Source: JBKHJZ01 sp046537875 (GTDB lineage Bacteria > Actinomycetota > Acidimicrobiia > Acidimicrobiales > VFJN01). From it: a stretch of DNA of 36,564 bases. Position numbers and translations under genes: made by a program. Positions 1 through 7,581 of this stretch are shown piece by piece. The stretch's first letter is position 1. Every line of letters starts with the position of its first letter. Under the pieces are notes generated by a model that searched no databases, had not been told where the DNA came from, and worked only from the letters and a program-made list of their open reading frames with translations. Where the stretch lies: NCBI GenBank assembly GCA_046537875.1, contig JBKHJZ010000012.1:1-36564 (forward strand). The letters are read 5' to 3'.

Positions 1-96
1 GTCGAGATCGAGCACCCACGCATCCGGGTCGGCCAGCTCGGACTGGTTCCTGACCACCGGGTGATCGACGTCGTCAGCGCCGTGGGGCGGCGATAG
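1..96 (+). CDS. C-terminal end of an unknown protein (cut by window edge)
   Basis: Frame 1 is open from the first base to a TAG at 94-96 and reads as 31 residues ending in a hydrophobic, Val-rich tail (VIDVVSAVGRR). It ends six bases before the convergent hepT stop, a spacing typical of two real genes meeting tail to tail. Too little remains to name a family. Confidence 0.4.
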   Translation, partial: VEIEHPRIRVGQLGLVPDHRVIDVVSAVGRR

Positions 97-101
97 TGCC
101 G

Positions 102-446
102 TCACCCCGGCAGATCGTCGGTGTCCGGGAGCGCTTGGAGGAGCTCAGGCAGATCCTCGGTCACCGTCGTCCAGAGAATGTCGAGGTCGATGTCGAAGTA
201 GTGATGGATCAAGCGATCCCGCATTCGAGCGGCCGCCGACCACGGCACGGTGGGACATCGAGCTCGCGTCGGCTCACTCACCTGCTTCGCCGCCTCACCG
301 ACGATCTCCACGAGCTTCGTCAGCCCGAGTCGGAGCAACTCGTCGTCATCGAGCGAATCTCTGGTTCTCGCTGACGAGAAGGCGACGGCCTTCTCGGCTG
401 CCTCCCGTAGGTGGCGTAGGCGGACGAGATCGTCAGGCGGCGTCAT
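102..446 (-). CDS. hepT: HepT-like HEPN ribonuclease toxin
   Basis: Predicted HEPN-domain RNase of the HepT/MntA toxin-antitoxin type (DUF86 family), 114 aa, a normal length. The hallmark RX4HXY motif is present near the C-terminus (R76, H81, Y83 in RDRLIHHYF). In this family R and H cleave RNA, and the Tyr is the residue that the partner nucleotidyltransferase modifies with AMP to silence the toxin. The start chosen is the ATG at 446, which overlaps the end of mntA by 14 bp; a longer frame to 479 has no support. It lies downstream of mntA on the same strand, so the two are probably co-transcribed and translationally coupled. Toxicity itself is inferred from the family. Confidence 0.85.
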   Translation of the reverse strand: MTPPDDLVRLRHLREAAEKAVAFSSARTRDSLDDDELLRLGLTKLVEIVGEAAKQVSEPTRARCPTVPWSAAARMRDRLIHHYFDIDLDILWTTVTEDLPELLQALPDTDDLPG

Positions 447-741
447 ACAACGTGCGGGCCTCGGCGGCCACCTGATCACGGAAGTAGCGGCTCAGGTCGT
501 GGACTGTGCGGAGGTCGACCGGACGCCCGAGCAGCTCACCCAGGTCGAGCTCGAGCTGCGAGATGCGGAGGAGGCCAGGTGTGCGACCCGGTTCGAACTC
601 GACGAGCAGGTCGATGTCGCTGTCCGGGCGTAGCGTGCCGTGGAGGGCCGACCCGAAGAGACGGAGGCGACGGATCCCGTGCTCGTGACAGAACGAGCGG
701 AGTCGCTCCTCGTCGACGATGACGCCCTGGGCAACCTCCAT
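433..741 (-). CDS. mntA: MntA-like minimal nucleotidyltransferase antitoxin
   Basis: 102-aa minimal nucleotidyltransferase. It carries the complete GS-X10-DXD signature (G30, S31, D42, D44), the metal- and nucleotide-binding core of MNT-type adenylyltransferases. In characterised HepT/MntA pairs the enzyme adds AMP units to the HepT tyrosine and thereby blocks its RNase activity. The gene precedes hepT and overlaps it by 14 bp, the usual antitoxin-first order. The 250 bp upstream (742-991) must hold the promoter, but I see no clear box. The motif is intact, so the antitoxin is probably functional. Confidence 0.85.
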   Translation of the reverse strand: MEVAQGVIVDEERLRSFCHEHGIRRLRLFGSALHGTLRPDSDIDLLVEFEPGRTPGLLRISQLELDLGELLGRPVDLRTVHDLSRYFRDQVAAEARTLYDAA

Positions 742-991
742 GGAAGGAAGTCTCGCAGGTCAGGATGATCCCTGGTGGTTCCGGCCTCCGACGCACCCGT
801 CGATCGCACGCCGGTTCCGTACTCCTCACGCGTCGTGCGCATGCGGCCGAGCAGCCGACCACATGCGACACGGCCACGGACCCACCGACCACCGAGCCCC
901 GGCCCTCACCCGAGGCCGGCGCCGATCGCCGACGGCGGCGGGCCAGGCCGGCAGCGGCGACCGCCGGGGCCGATCCGCTGCCGGCCCCGGC

Positions 992-1693
992 TCATCGGGT
1001 TGCGACCCCCCAGACCGCCGTGTTGACCGGGTAGAACAGCGAGGCGCTGAGCTTCCGTCGGCGCACCGTGAGGTGGGAGAAGCCGGCCTGCTCCACGAGG
1101 GTCGTCGTGCGCCGGGTGGGGTCGCACCCCTCGAACACCCATCCCCATGGCCTGCGGATCGCTCGCTGGACGGCGCGCCGCACGCCCCACCGGGGCGCCT
1201 GGACGTGCTCGACGAAGCGGAACGTGCCGCCCGGCCGCAGGATGCGCCGGACCTCGTCGAGCACTCGTGCAGGGTCACTCACCGTGCAGAGCACCAGCGA
1301 TGCGATCACGTCATCGACGGACGCGTCGGGGAGCGGGATCTGCTCGGCCCCGCCGGCGATGAGGGCGAGGTGGATCCCGTGGTCGCGCGCTCGTCGCCGG
1401 AGCTGGTCGTGCATGCGGAGGTTCGGCTCCACCGCATGGACGACCGTGCCGGGCGGGATGTGGTGGAAGTTGGCGCCCACGCCCGCGCCGATCTCGAGGA
1501 CGGGGCCGGAGCCGAGTCCCTCGAACGCCCTCCGCTTGTGGGCGCGGGCGACGAAGTTGATGTAGCGGTCGAAGGCTGCGAAGAACCAGGCGTTGAAGGC
1601 GCTCCTCGGCCCGTGGTCGAAGGCTCCGTCGCACCATTCGGTGTCATGCCGGGTGATCTCGGGCGCGTGCCCGTCGAGCCTCGTGGTCGTCAT
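992..1693 (-). CDS. METTL7-like class I SAM methyltransferase
   Basis: 233-aa Rossmann-fold methyltransferase. SAM motif I is VLEIGAGVG (residues 65-73), the acidic end of strand beta2 is in HAVEPN (about 87-91), and the post-motif ILRPGG is near 151-156. The combination of motif I followed by N-F (GVGANF), and the late stretch around GCDPTRR, resembles the METTL7/UbiE-like group, some of whose members methylate small thiols; the substrate here is unknown. The start is the ATG at 1693, with a purine-rich GAGGCGAC upstream on the minus strand. It is divergent from the SARP-hydrolase gene, with 138 bp between them holding a 16-bp palindrome, so the two may be co-regulated. Confidence 0.75.
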   Translation of the reverse strand: MTTTRLDGHAPEITRHDTEWCDGAFDHGPRSAFNAWFFAAFDRYINFVARAHKRRAFEGLGSGPVLEIGAGVGANFHHIPPGTVVHAVEPNLRMHDQLRRRARDHGIHLALIAGGAEQIPLPDASVDDVIASLVLCTVSDPARVLDEVRRILRPGGTFRFVEHVQAPRWGVRRAVQRAIRRPWGWVFEGCDPTRRTTTLVEQAGFSHLTVRRRKLSASLFYPVNTAVWGVATR

Positions 1694-1722
1694 CTGTCGC
1701 CTCCTGTCTCGGGCTGTCCGGG

Positions 1723-1738
1723 GGAGCCGGCCGGCTCC
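1723..1738. promoter_or_regulatory. 16-bp perfect palindrome in a divergent intergenic region
   Basis: GGAGCCGG joined directly to its reverse complement CCGGCTCC. It sits between the methyltransferase start (1693, minus) and the SARP-hydrolase start (1832, plus), where an operator shared by both genes could lie. In DNA of this GC content one or two such palindromes are expected by chance in the window, so position is the main argument. Confidence 0.35.
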
Positions 1739-1831
1739 GGGGGGCACCGTCGCGTCGCCGCCTGTCGTCCGGCTGCCATTCGTCTGTCGGGGACGCATGG
1801 TGCCGCCCGTTCCGTCGGCGAGAATTGGGCG

Positions 1832-3478
1832 ATGACCGCGACCAGGTTCCGCGTGCTCGGGCCGCTGGAGGTGTCCGGTCCGGGCGGGCCCCGGGCCGTA
1901 CCGGGCGAACGGCAGCGGACGCTGCTCGCCGCACTGCTCGCGGCCCGCGGCGCCACGGTCACCGCCGACTCGCTGGTCGATCTGCTCTGGGGCGACACAC
2001 CGCCCGCCAAGCCGTCGGCGGCGCTGCACAGCCAGGTGTCGCGGCTCCGCCGGGCACTCGGTGACGTCCTCGACGGCACGTGCGACCTGGTGACCCGTCC
2101 CCCCGGCTACGCGCTCGTGGTCCGCTCCGACGATGTCGACGCGCTCCGGTTCGAGCGGCTCATCGGCGAGGCGCGCGCCGTGAGCGACGTGAGCCCCGAC
2201 GACGCCGCGACCCTCTACGACGAGGCGCTCGCGCTGTGGCGCGGGCACGCCTACGTGGAGTTCGCGAATCTGGCACCCGCGCTGCTGGAGGGGATCCGCC
2301 TCGACGAGCTGCGCCTGGCCACCGTCGAGGAGCGGGCTCGGGTCCTCCTCGACCTCGGGCGGGTCGATGCCGTCATCCCGGATCTCGAGGCGTTCATCAC
2401 CACCAACCCGCTCCGTGAGGAGGCGCTGGCGACGCTCATGCGAGCCCTGTACCGCGCCGGTCTGCACACGAAGGCGCTGCGCCACTACCGCGAGTACCGC
2501 GAGCGCCTCGCGGAGGACCTCGGGTTGGAGCCGTCGGCGTCGCTGCAGCGGCTGGAGCTCGAGATCCTCGACCACTCGGTGGTGCTGTCCGAGTCGGCGT
2601 CCGCAGCGTCCGGGTCTCCACCGCTCGACAACGGCCGGCGCCCGCCCGCCGCGTTCGACTCGCTCGAGGTCCGCTACCTGCGCCACCGCGGCCACCGCAT
2701 CGCGTACGCCACGGTGGGCGAGGGCCCGCCGCTCGTCGTCGTGCCGGCGTGGGTGACCAGCCTCGACGTCATCGGGTCGGGCCGCGACCCCCGCTCGTCG
2801 ATCCTCGAGCGGCTCGCGCACCACACGACGCTCACGCTCTACGACCGGCTGGGATGCGGGCTGTCGCGCGCCGAGGTCGACGACTTCTCGCTCGCCGCAT
2901 CGGCCGACGAGCTCGAGGCGGTGCTCGAGCACCGTGGACCGGCCCCGCTGTTCGCGGTCTCCCAGTCGGGGCCGACGGCGATCGCAACGGCCGCGCGGCG
3001 CCCCGACCTCGTGACCGGGCTCGTGATGTTCGGCACGTTCGCGGACGCCACCGACGTCTTCCGGAGCCGCGAGCTCAACCGGGCGGTGGTCGGGCTCGCG
3101 CGGGGTCACTGGGGCATGGGCGCCAAGACCCTCGCAGACCTGTACCGCCCCGGTGCGTCACCCGACGCCGCGCGTCACCTGGCCCGGGTGTTGCGGGACT
3201 CGGCCGATGCCGGCGTCGGCGCGGGCTACCTGGAGGAGATGTACCGGACCGACGTGTCCGACCTCTTGCCGACCGTCTCCGCGCCGGCCCTCGTGATGCA
3301 CTACCGCGGCGACCGGTTGATCCCGTACCGAGGCGCCCAGCAGCTGGCGAGGGGGCTCCCCGACGCCCGGCTCGTGTCGCTCGAGGGGGATGTCCATCTA
3401 CCCGACGCAGCGGACCTCTCGCGCATCGTCGAGGTCGTGACCAGCTTCCTCGCCGAGATCGAGTCCTCGCCAGCATGA
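1832..3478 (+). CDS. SARP/BTAD-type regulator fused to an alpha/beta hydrolase
   Basis: 548-aa fusion. Residues about 1-95 form an OmpR/SARP-type winged helix (FRVLGPLEV at the start, ALHSQVSRLRRALG as the recognition region). About 100-245 is the bacterial transcriptional activator domain, and about 275-545 is an alpha/beta hydrolase. A catalytic triad can be traced: S377 in the nucleophile elbow AVSQSG (a variant of GxSxG), D494 in YRGD and H522 in GDVHLP. The arrangement suggests a transcription factor with an enzymatic or ligand-sensing half, comparable to cyclase-hydrolase sensors of actinobacteria; the ligand is unknown. The open frame extends far upstream to 719, but homology begins at the ATG at 1832. 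A strong hairpin follows the stop. Confidence 0.85.
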   Translation: MTATRFRVLGPLEVSGPGGPRAVPGERQRTLLAALLAARGATVTADSLVDLLWGDTPPAKPSAALHSQVSRLRRALGDVLDGTCDLVTRPPGYALVVRSDDVDALRFERLIGEARAVSDVSPDDAATLYDEALALWRGHAYVEFANLAPALLEGIRLDELRLATVEERARVLLDLGRVDAVIPDLEAFITTNPLREEALATLMRALYRAGLHTKALRHYREYRERLAEDLGLEPSASLQRLELEILDHSVVLSESASAASGSPPLDNGRRPPAAFDSLEVRYLRHRGHRIAYATVGEGPPLVVVPAWVTSLDVIGSGRDPRSSILERLAHHTTLTLYDRLGCGLSRAEVDDFSLAASADELEAVLEHRGPAPLFAVSQSGPTAIATAARRPDLVTGLVMFGTFADATDVFRSRELNRAVVGLARGHWGMGAKTLADLYRPGASPDAARHLARVLRDSADAGVGAGYLEEMYRTDVSDLLPTVSAPALVMHYRGDRLIPYRGAQQLARGLPDARLVSLEGDVHLPDAADLSRIVEVVTSFLAEIESSPA

Positions 3479-3483
3479 GGTCA

Positions 3484-3501
3484 GCGCGCCGACCGGCGCG
3501 C
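3484..3501 (+). terminator. Hairpin after the SARP-hydrolase gene
   Basis: Perfect 8-bp arms, GCGCGCCG and CGGCGCGC, with a 2-nt spacer, beginning 5 nt after the TGA at 3476-3478. There is no T-tract, which is common in GC-rich actinobacteria, so termination strength is uncertain. Confidence 0.5.
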
Positions 3502-3579
3502 GGCAGGGGGGCGACAGCGGGGTCCCCGATCCTCCACCTCGCCGTGCACACCGCACGGCCGAATAGGAGGAGGAGAACC

Positions 3580-4179
3580 GTGTCGACCAGCTCGCTTCCA
3601 GTTGCCGACGCCGTCACGGCGACCGCCGTCGATCGTCAGGATCCGAAGCTGGAGGTCCGTGGCGGTGTCGCGATCCGCCGACTCGACCGCGGCGACGTGG
3701 CCGAGATGGCGCGCCTGTTCGACGCCATGTCGCCGTCGGGCCGCTACCTGCGCTTCCTGGCGCCCATGCCCAGCATTCCGGCGTGGTTCCTGGAACGCCT
3801 CGCCGACCCCGACGGCGTGAGCCACATCGTCCTCGTGGCGAGGGCGGACGATCGGCCGATCGGTGAGGCCCGCTTCGTGCGCTCCAGCGTGGCGCCGGAC
3901 ACCGCCGAGTTCGCGGTCGCCGTCGTCGACGATCATCAGCGCCGTGGCGTCGCCCGCGCGCTGCTCGCGGCACTCGCCGACGAGGCGTCGCGTGCCGGCA
4001 TCCGCCGGTTCACGTTCGACGTGGGCCCCGCCAACCGCCCGATGCTGTCATGGCTGTGCCGACGGGGGGCCCGCATCAGGTTCGACGAGGGCGTCATGAC
4101 CGGCGACGTGCTGGCACGTGCATTCCTGACGCACCCGCCGGAGGCCGGGGACCGGGACGACCTCGGGCGGTGCGCGTGA
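3580..4179 (+). CDS. GNAT-family N-acetyltransferase
   Basis: 199-aa protein with one GNAT fold. The acetyl-CoA pyrophosphate-binding loop is QRRGVARALL (residues 120-129), preceded by the beta4 strand AEFAVAVVDD. The N-terminal about 28 residues look unstructured. The substrate cannot be predicted. The GTG start is supported by a very strong AGGAGGAGGAG Shine-Dalgarno run ending a few bases upstream. The stop codon overlaps the GTG of the next small gene (GTGA), so the two are translationally coupled. Confidence 0.85.
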   Translation: MSTSSLPVADAVTATAVDRQDPKLEVRGGVAIRRLDRGDVAEMARLFDAMSPSGRYLRFLAPMPSIPAWFLERLADPDGVSHIVLVARADDRPIGEARFVRSSVAPDTAEFAVAVVDDHQRRGVARALLAALADEASRAGIRRFTFDVGPANRPMLSWLCRRGARIRFDEGVMTGDVLARAFLTHPPEAGDRDDLGRCA

Positions 4180-4328
4180 GCACAGGGTGCCGGAGGCCAC
4201 GTGCCGACTGGCGACGCCCGGACCGGATCCTTCTCGCCCGCGACGGCCACGTCATCGAGGCCCGGGCTCTCCACATGACCGACGACGAGGCCCGCGCCTG
4301 GGCGCAGTCCGCACCTGGTTCAGCCTGA
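4176..4328 (+). CDS. Small hypothetical protein coupled to the GNAT gene
   Basis: 50-aa frame starting at a GTG that overlaps the stop of the acetyltransferase by the GTGA arrangement used throughout this window. The product is Arg-rich at its N-terminus, followed by a short beta-like stretch (RILLARDGHVIEA) and an Asp/Glu-rich helix. I recognise no family. Being coupled, it could be a partner of the acetyltransferase. The main support is the overlap and the sensible C-terminal composition. Confidence 0.5.
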   Translation: MSTGCRRPRADWRRPDRILLARDGHVIEARALHMTDDEARAWAQSAPGSA

Positions 4329-4344
4329 CGGATCACGACGCGCC

Positions 4345-4350
4345 TACCCT
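4345..4350 (+). promoter_or_regulatory. -10 box TACCCT giving a probable leaderless mRNA
   Basis: TACCCT fits the actinobacterial TANNNT -10 consensus and lies exactly 8 nt before the ATG at 4359, so transcription would begin at or beside the start codon. No convincing -35 and no Shine-Dalgarno are visible. Confidence 0.4.
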
Positions 4351-4358
4351 GCCGACCC

Positions 4359-5696
4359 ATGGGGGAGCGCGGCGTGCTCCACACCCCGCTGGCCATCGGG
4401 GGCACCACCACCGTCCGGAACCGGTTGTACCGGGCCCCGGTGCTTGAGGGCGCGGGTGACGGGGACGACTGCGCCGACCGCTACGCCCGGCAGTTCGTCG
4501 AGAACGCCCGCCACGGCGTCGGCCTCGTCATCCAGGGCAACTCGTGCCTGTACGAGGAGGGTCGGGCCTCACCCGGGATGACCCTCGTGCACACCCGCGA
4601 CCGCATGCTGCGCCTGGCGCCGATGGTCGAGGCCGTCCACGCCGAGGGCGCCGCGATCTGGATCCAGGTGGGTCACGCCGGCCTGTTCGCCATGGAGGCG
4701 TGGCACGAACCCTACGCGTCCCGCCGTGCGGGCCCCCTGCTGTCGCCCAGTCCGCCCCGGTGGTGGTTGCGGCCGGTGTTCCGGCGGGCGCCTGTGCACG
4801 AGATGACCACCGACGAGGTGCACGCCCTGTGCGTGCGGTACGGCGAGGTGGCTGCCTGGGCTCGGGAGGCCGGGTACGACGGGCTCCAGCTGGCGTCGAG
4901 CAACGCCAAGCTGATCGATCAGTTCCTCTCGCCGTTCTGGAACCGCCGCACCGACGAGTTCGGCGGCTCACCCGACGCGCGGGCCCGGCTGCTGGAGGTC
5001 ATCCGCCGGCGCATCGGCGAGCGGGCCGGCTGGGACTTCACGTGCACGGTCAAGGTGCCGGTGGGGGAGAAGGCGCCGCCGTTCGCGCCGCGTACGACGT
5101 GGGACGAGGGACTGCGCCTGGCCCGGCGCTGCGAGGAGTGGGGCTACGACTCGGTGACGCCGGTCGAGGTGTCGGTGTTTCCCGACACCACCCTGTCGCG
5201 GGGCGGGATCCCGTCGTCGATCTGGCGGAACAAGGCCATGGCGGGACGGTTCCGGGCCGCGGCGCCGCGGCCGGTCGAGCGCCGGGTCATCGAGGCGGGC
5301 TACGTGGTGGGGGGCGTGACCGCCCCGTTCCGGCCGGTCTGGAACCGCAGCCGCGTCCAGGCGGTGAAGCGCCTCGTGTCGATCCCCGTGCTGGCGGTGG
5401 GCGGCATCCGCACCGCCGCGGAGGTCGAGGACGTCCTCGACGCCGGCGACGCCGATCTGGTGGGCATCGGCCGGCCGTTCTACGCCGAGCCCGATCTCGC
5501 CGCCCGCATCCTCGGCGGCGGCGCGGCGCCCGCCCGGTGCCGCAACTCCAACCTGTGCGTGCCCGCCCAGATGCTCGGCATGAAGGGCGTCTGCTACAAC
5601 CCCGCGGTCAAGCGGGCCACGCCTGGCGCCGCTCCGGTCCGCCTCGACCAGCCTGCACGAGCCGAGGCCGTCGAGCGGCGAGTCGACCAACCGTAG
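4359..5696 (+). CDS. Atypical Old Yellow Enzyme family NADH:flavin oxidoreductase
   Basis: 445-aa FMN-binding TIM barrel. The N-terminal strand NRLYRAPVLEG, the central DQFLSPFWNRRTDEFGGS region and the late FMN-phosphate region (VLAVGGIRT, then VGIGRPFYAEPDL) identify the family. The substrate-carbonyl-binding pair, normally HxxN or HxxH, reads ASSN (A179, N182), so the first histidine is missing. A C-terminal cysteine group (CRNSNLC, then C in GVCYNP) resembles the Fe-S region of 2,4-dienoyl-CoA-reductase-type members but lacks their following FAD domain. The ATG at 4359 is placed by homology and by the -10 box 8 nt upstream. Substrate unknown; an enone reductase role is inferred. Confidence 0.85.
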   Translation: MGERGVLHTPLAIGGTTTVRNRLYRAPVLEGAGDGDDCADRYARQFVENARHGVGLVIQGNSCLYEEGRASPGMTLVHTRDRMLRLAPMVEAVHAEGAAIWIQVGHAGLFAMEAWHEPYASRRAGPLLSPSPPRWWLRPVFRRAPVHEMTTDEVHALCVRYGEVAAWAREAGYDGLQLASSNAKLIDQFLSPFWNRRTDEFGGSPDARARLLEVIRRRIGERAGWDFTCTVKVPVGEKAPPFAPRTTWDEGLRLARRCEEWGYDSVTPVEVSVFPDTTLSRGGIPSSIWRNKAMAGRFRAAAPRPVERRVIEAGYVVGGVTAPFRPVWNRSRVQAVKRLVSIPVLAVGGIRTAAEVEDVLDAGDADLVGIGRPFYAEPDLAARILGGGAAPARCRNSNLCVPAQMLGMKGVCYNPAVKRATPGAAPVRLDQPARAEAVERRVDQP

Positions 5697-5776
5697 CGGG
5701 GCGGTAACTGAGGGTTCTGTGGGCAGATCCAGTGGTTGTCCCGCCGGATCCGCCCAAAGTTGCTGTCGTCGTGTTC

Positions 5777-5805
5777 CCACCGGGGCGGCACGGTCACGCC
5801 GGTGG
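5777..5805. terminator. Weak hairpin between convergent genes
   Basis: CCACCGG and CCGGTGG are separated by 15 nt in the 147-bp gap between the flavin oxidoreductase (plus) and the disulfide reductase (minus). It has the right place for a bidirectional terminator, but no T-tract. The rest of the gap shows nothing recognisable. Confidence 0.3.
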
Positions 5806-5843
5806 CGGCTGCGCCCTCGACGACCGCATCGGCGTCCGCATGG

Positions 5844-7214
5844 TCAGGACCCAAGGTCCCGGAGGGCGTCCTCGATCCCGCGGTGGAGGGTGGGGTAGGC
5901 GTAGATCATCGTCCTGAGCGAGTCGATGGGCACCCGGGAGTGCACGGCGAGGCCGAGCAGGCCGAGGACCTCGCCGCCGCTGGGTGACATCGCGGTGCCG
6001 CCCACGAGGATGCCCCGGTCGGTGTCGGCGACGAGCTTGATGAACCCGTCGTTGCCGGCCTTGTGGATCCAGCCCCGGGCCGTCTGGGGCACGAGCGCCA
6101 GACCGGTCGCCACGGGGAGGCCGGCGTCGCGTGCCTGCGATTCGGTGAGGCCGACGGCGCCGATCTCGGGGTCGGTGAACGTGACCCGCGGGACCGCGTG
6201 GTAGCTGGCCGGTTCGTGTTCCTCGCCGAGGATGTCGGCGGCGGCGATGGCGGACTGGTACGTGGCGACGTGCGTGAAGGCGCCCTTGCCGGTGATGTCG
6301 CCGATCGCCCACACGCCGTCGGTGACGCGGAGGTGCTCGTCGACGGGGGCGGCGCGCTGGGACTCGTCGATGCCGACGGCGCCGAGGCCGACGGCGGCGA
6401 GGTCGGCGCGGCGGCCGGTGGCGACGAGCAGCTGTGCCGCCGCGAGGGTGTCGCCGCGGTCGAGGTCCACCGCGATGCGCAAGCCATCGCGGTGGACCTT
6501 CGTGACCTCGGCCGAGGTGTGCACCGCGATGCCCTCGCTCGTGAACACCTCGGCCAGCTGCGTGCCCGCCTCGGGCTCGTCGGCGGGCACGAGACGATCG
6601 AGTGCCTCGACCAGGGTGACGTCGACCCCGAAGCGGGCGAACACCTGCGCAAGCTCGGCCCCGACGGCACCGCCGCCGAGCACGATGAGCGACGAGGGGA
6701 GCTCCTTGGCTTCGATGGCTTCGCGGTTGGTCCAGTAGGGGACGCGGTCGAGGCCGGGGATCGGCGGGACCGACGGGTGGGTCCCGGTCGCCACGACGAT
6801 GGCACGCCCGGCCTCGACGGTCTGGCCGTCGACCGCCACCCGTCCGGAGCCGACGACCCGTCCCTCGCCGCGGATGAAGCGCCCTCCCTTGCCCTCGAAG
6901 CGCTCCACCGCCACGCGGTCGTCCCAGTTGTCCGTCGCCTCGTCGCGGATGCGTTGGGCGACCGGGGACCAGTCGGGCCGCACGCCGGCGTCGCCGGCCA
7001 TGCCCGGGATGCGCCGGGCCTCGGCGAGCAGGTGCGCCGCCCGGATCATCATCTTCGACGGGACGCAGCCCCAGTACGGGCACTCGCCGCCGACCAGTCG
7101 ACGGTCGATGCCGACCACGTCGAGCCCGGCCTCGGCGAGTCGCCCGGCCACGTCCTCGCCGCCGGGGCCCATGCCGATCACGACGACGTCCGCGCGGATC
7201 GGATCGCTGCTCAT
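5844..7214 (-). CDS. FAD-dependent disulfide oxidoreductase (dihydrolipoyl dehydrogenase / mercuric reductase fold), copy 1
   Basis: 456 aa, the family's usual size. FAD-binding GMGPGGE (residues 14-20) is followed by the redox disulfide C45/C50 in GGECPYWGCVPSK, a second Rossmann motif LGGGAVGAE for NAD(P)H, WAIGDI for FAD, and a dimerisation domain. The C-terminal HPT motif that supplies the catalytic base in glutathione and dihydrolipoyl reductases reads YPT (AYPTLHRGIED), so it is not a classical lipoamide dehydrogenase. Candidate substrates are quinones, metals or a low-molecular-weight thiol disulfide. The start is the ATG at 7214, exactly 8 nt after the -10 of a SigR-like promoter, with no Shine-Dalgarno, so the mRNA should be leaderless. 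A paralogue lies at 16932-18320. Confidence 0.85.
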   Translation of the reverse strand: MSSDPIRADVVVIGMGPGGEDVAGRLAEAGLDVVGIDRRLVGGECPYWGCVPSKMMIRAAHLLAEARRIPGMAGDAGVRPDWSPVAQRIRDEATDNWDDRVAVERFEGKGGRFIRGEGRVVGSGRVAVDGQTVEAGRAIVVATGTHPSVPPIPGLDRVPYWTNREAIEAKELPSSLIVLGGGAVGAELAQVFARFGVDVTLVEALDRLVPADEPEAGTQLAEVFTSEGIAVHTSAEVTKVHRDGLRIAVDLDRGDTLAAAQLLVATGRRADLAAVGLGAVGIDESQRAAPVDEHLRVTDGVWAIGDITGKGAFTHVATYQSAIAAADILGEEHEPASYHAVPRVTFTDPEIGAVGLTESQARDAGLPVATGLALVPQTARGWIHKAGNDGFIKLVADTDRGILVGGTAMSPSGGEVLGLLGLAVHSRVPIDSLRTMIYAYPTLHRGIEDALRDLGS

Positions 7215-7220
7215 GTCCAG

Positions 7221-7248
7221 GGAACCCGCTGGGCCGCTGTGGTGTTCC
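7221..7248. promoter_or_regulatory. Symmetric SigR-type promoter, can read both ways
   Basis: On the minus strand GGAAC (7248-7244), an 18-nt spacer and GTT (7225-7223) lie 8 nt before the ATG of disulfide reductase 1. On the plus strand the same bases read GGAAC (7221-7225), 18 nt, GTT (7244-7246), facing the small zinc protein-ccdA-tlpA operon. GGAAC-N18-GTTCC is its own reverse complement, so one site may serve both genes. The match is to GGAAT-N18-GTT, known for Streptomyces SigR. Confidence 0.7.
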
Positions 7249-7303
7249 CGCGTCCCAGGTCCTCGGACACGGGGTCCCCGGAGCCGGCTGCCGCATCTCC
7301 CGT

Positions 7304-7329
7304 GGAACAGCCAGCGGCGATCCGGGGTT
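7304..7329 (+). promoter_or_regulatory. SigR-type promoter of the zinc protein-ccdA-tlpA operon
   Basis: GGAAC at 7304-7308, exactly 18 nt, GTT at 7327-7329, then 9 nt to the ATG at 7339. The transcript would be leaderless. It lies 60 bp downstream of the symmetric promoter, giving two tandem sites of one type. Confidence 0.65.
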
Positions 7330-7338
7330 TCGTGATCG

Positions 7339-7581
7339 ATGCGGTTGGATGCCTCGCACCGCCGGATGCGCCGGAACATCGCCGCCTACGTGGATGGCGA
7401 GCTGTCGGACCGGGCGCTCGTCACCCGGGTCGAGGAGCACCTGCGTGAGTGCTGGATGTGCAGCTGCGACGCCGAGACGTGGCGGCTCATCAGGTGCTCG
7501 CTGCGCCGCCTGGCGCAGCGCCGGCCCGTGGATCTGGGGGCGGCCAGACTTCGGCGACGGGCTCGACGAGTGGTGACATGA
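7339..7581 (+). CDS. Small ZAS-like (zinc anti-sigma-type) protein
   Basis: 80-aa protein with a HxxxCxxC motif (H34, C38, C41), the metal-binding core of zinc-containing anti-sigma factors. The N-terminal cysteine ligand found in RsrA, 26 residues before the His, is absent; the nearest candidate is H7. The C-terminal third is Arg-rich and lacks a membrane segment. There is no sigma gene next to it. Instead its TGA overlaps the ATG of ccdA (ATGA at 7578-7581), tying it to a disulfide-transfer operon. It may act as an extra redox sensor for the sigma factor at 10005-10562 or as a thiol/zinc protein of the operon; both are inference. Confidence 0.65.
   Translation: MRLDASHRRMRRNIAAYVDGELSDRALVTRVEEHLRECWMCSCDAETWRLIRCSLRRLAQRRPVDLGAARLRRRARRVVT

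Noticed and set aside
719..1831. N-terminal extension of the SARP-hydrolase frame
   Set aside because: The first 371 codons are antisense to the methyltransferase and low in complexity. The regulator homology begins at the ATG at 1832.
5594..5854. An 86-codon minus-strand frame in the gap after the flavin oxidoreductase
   Set aside because: It mostly overlaps the oxidoreductase antisense. The odd HDDSNFGRIRRDNHW stretch matches nothing I know, and there is no ribosome site.
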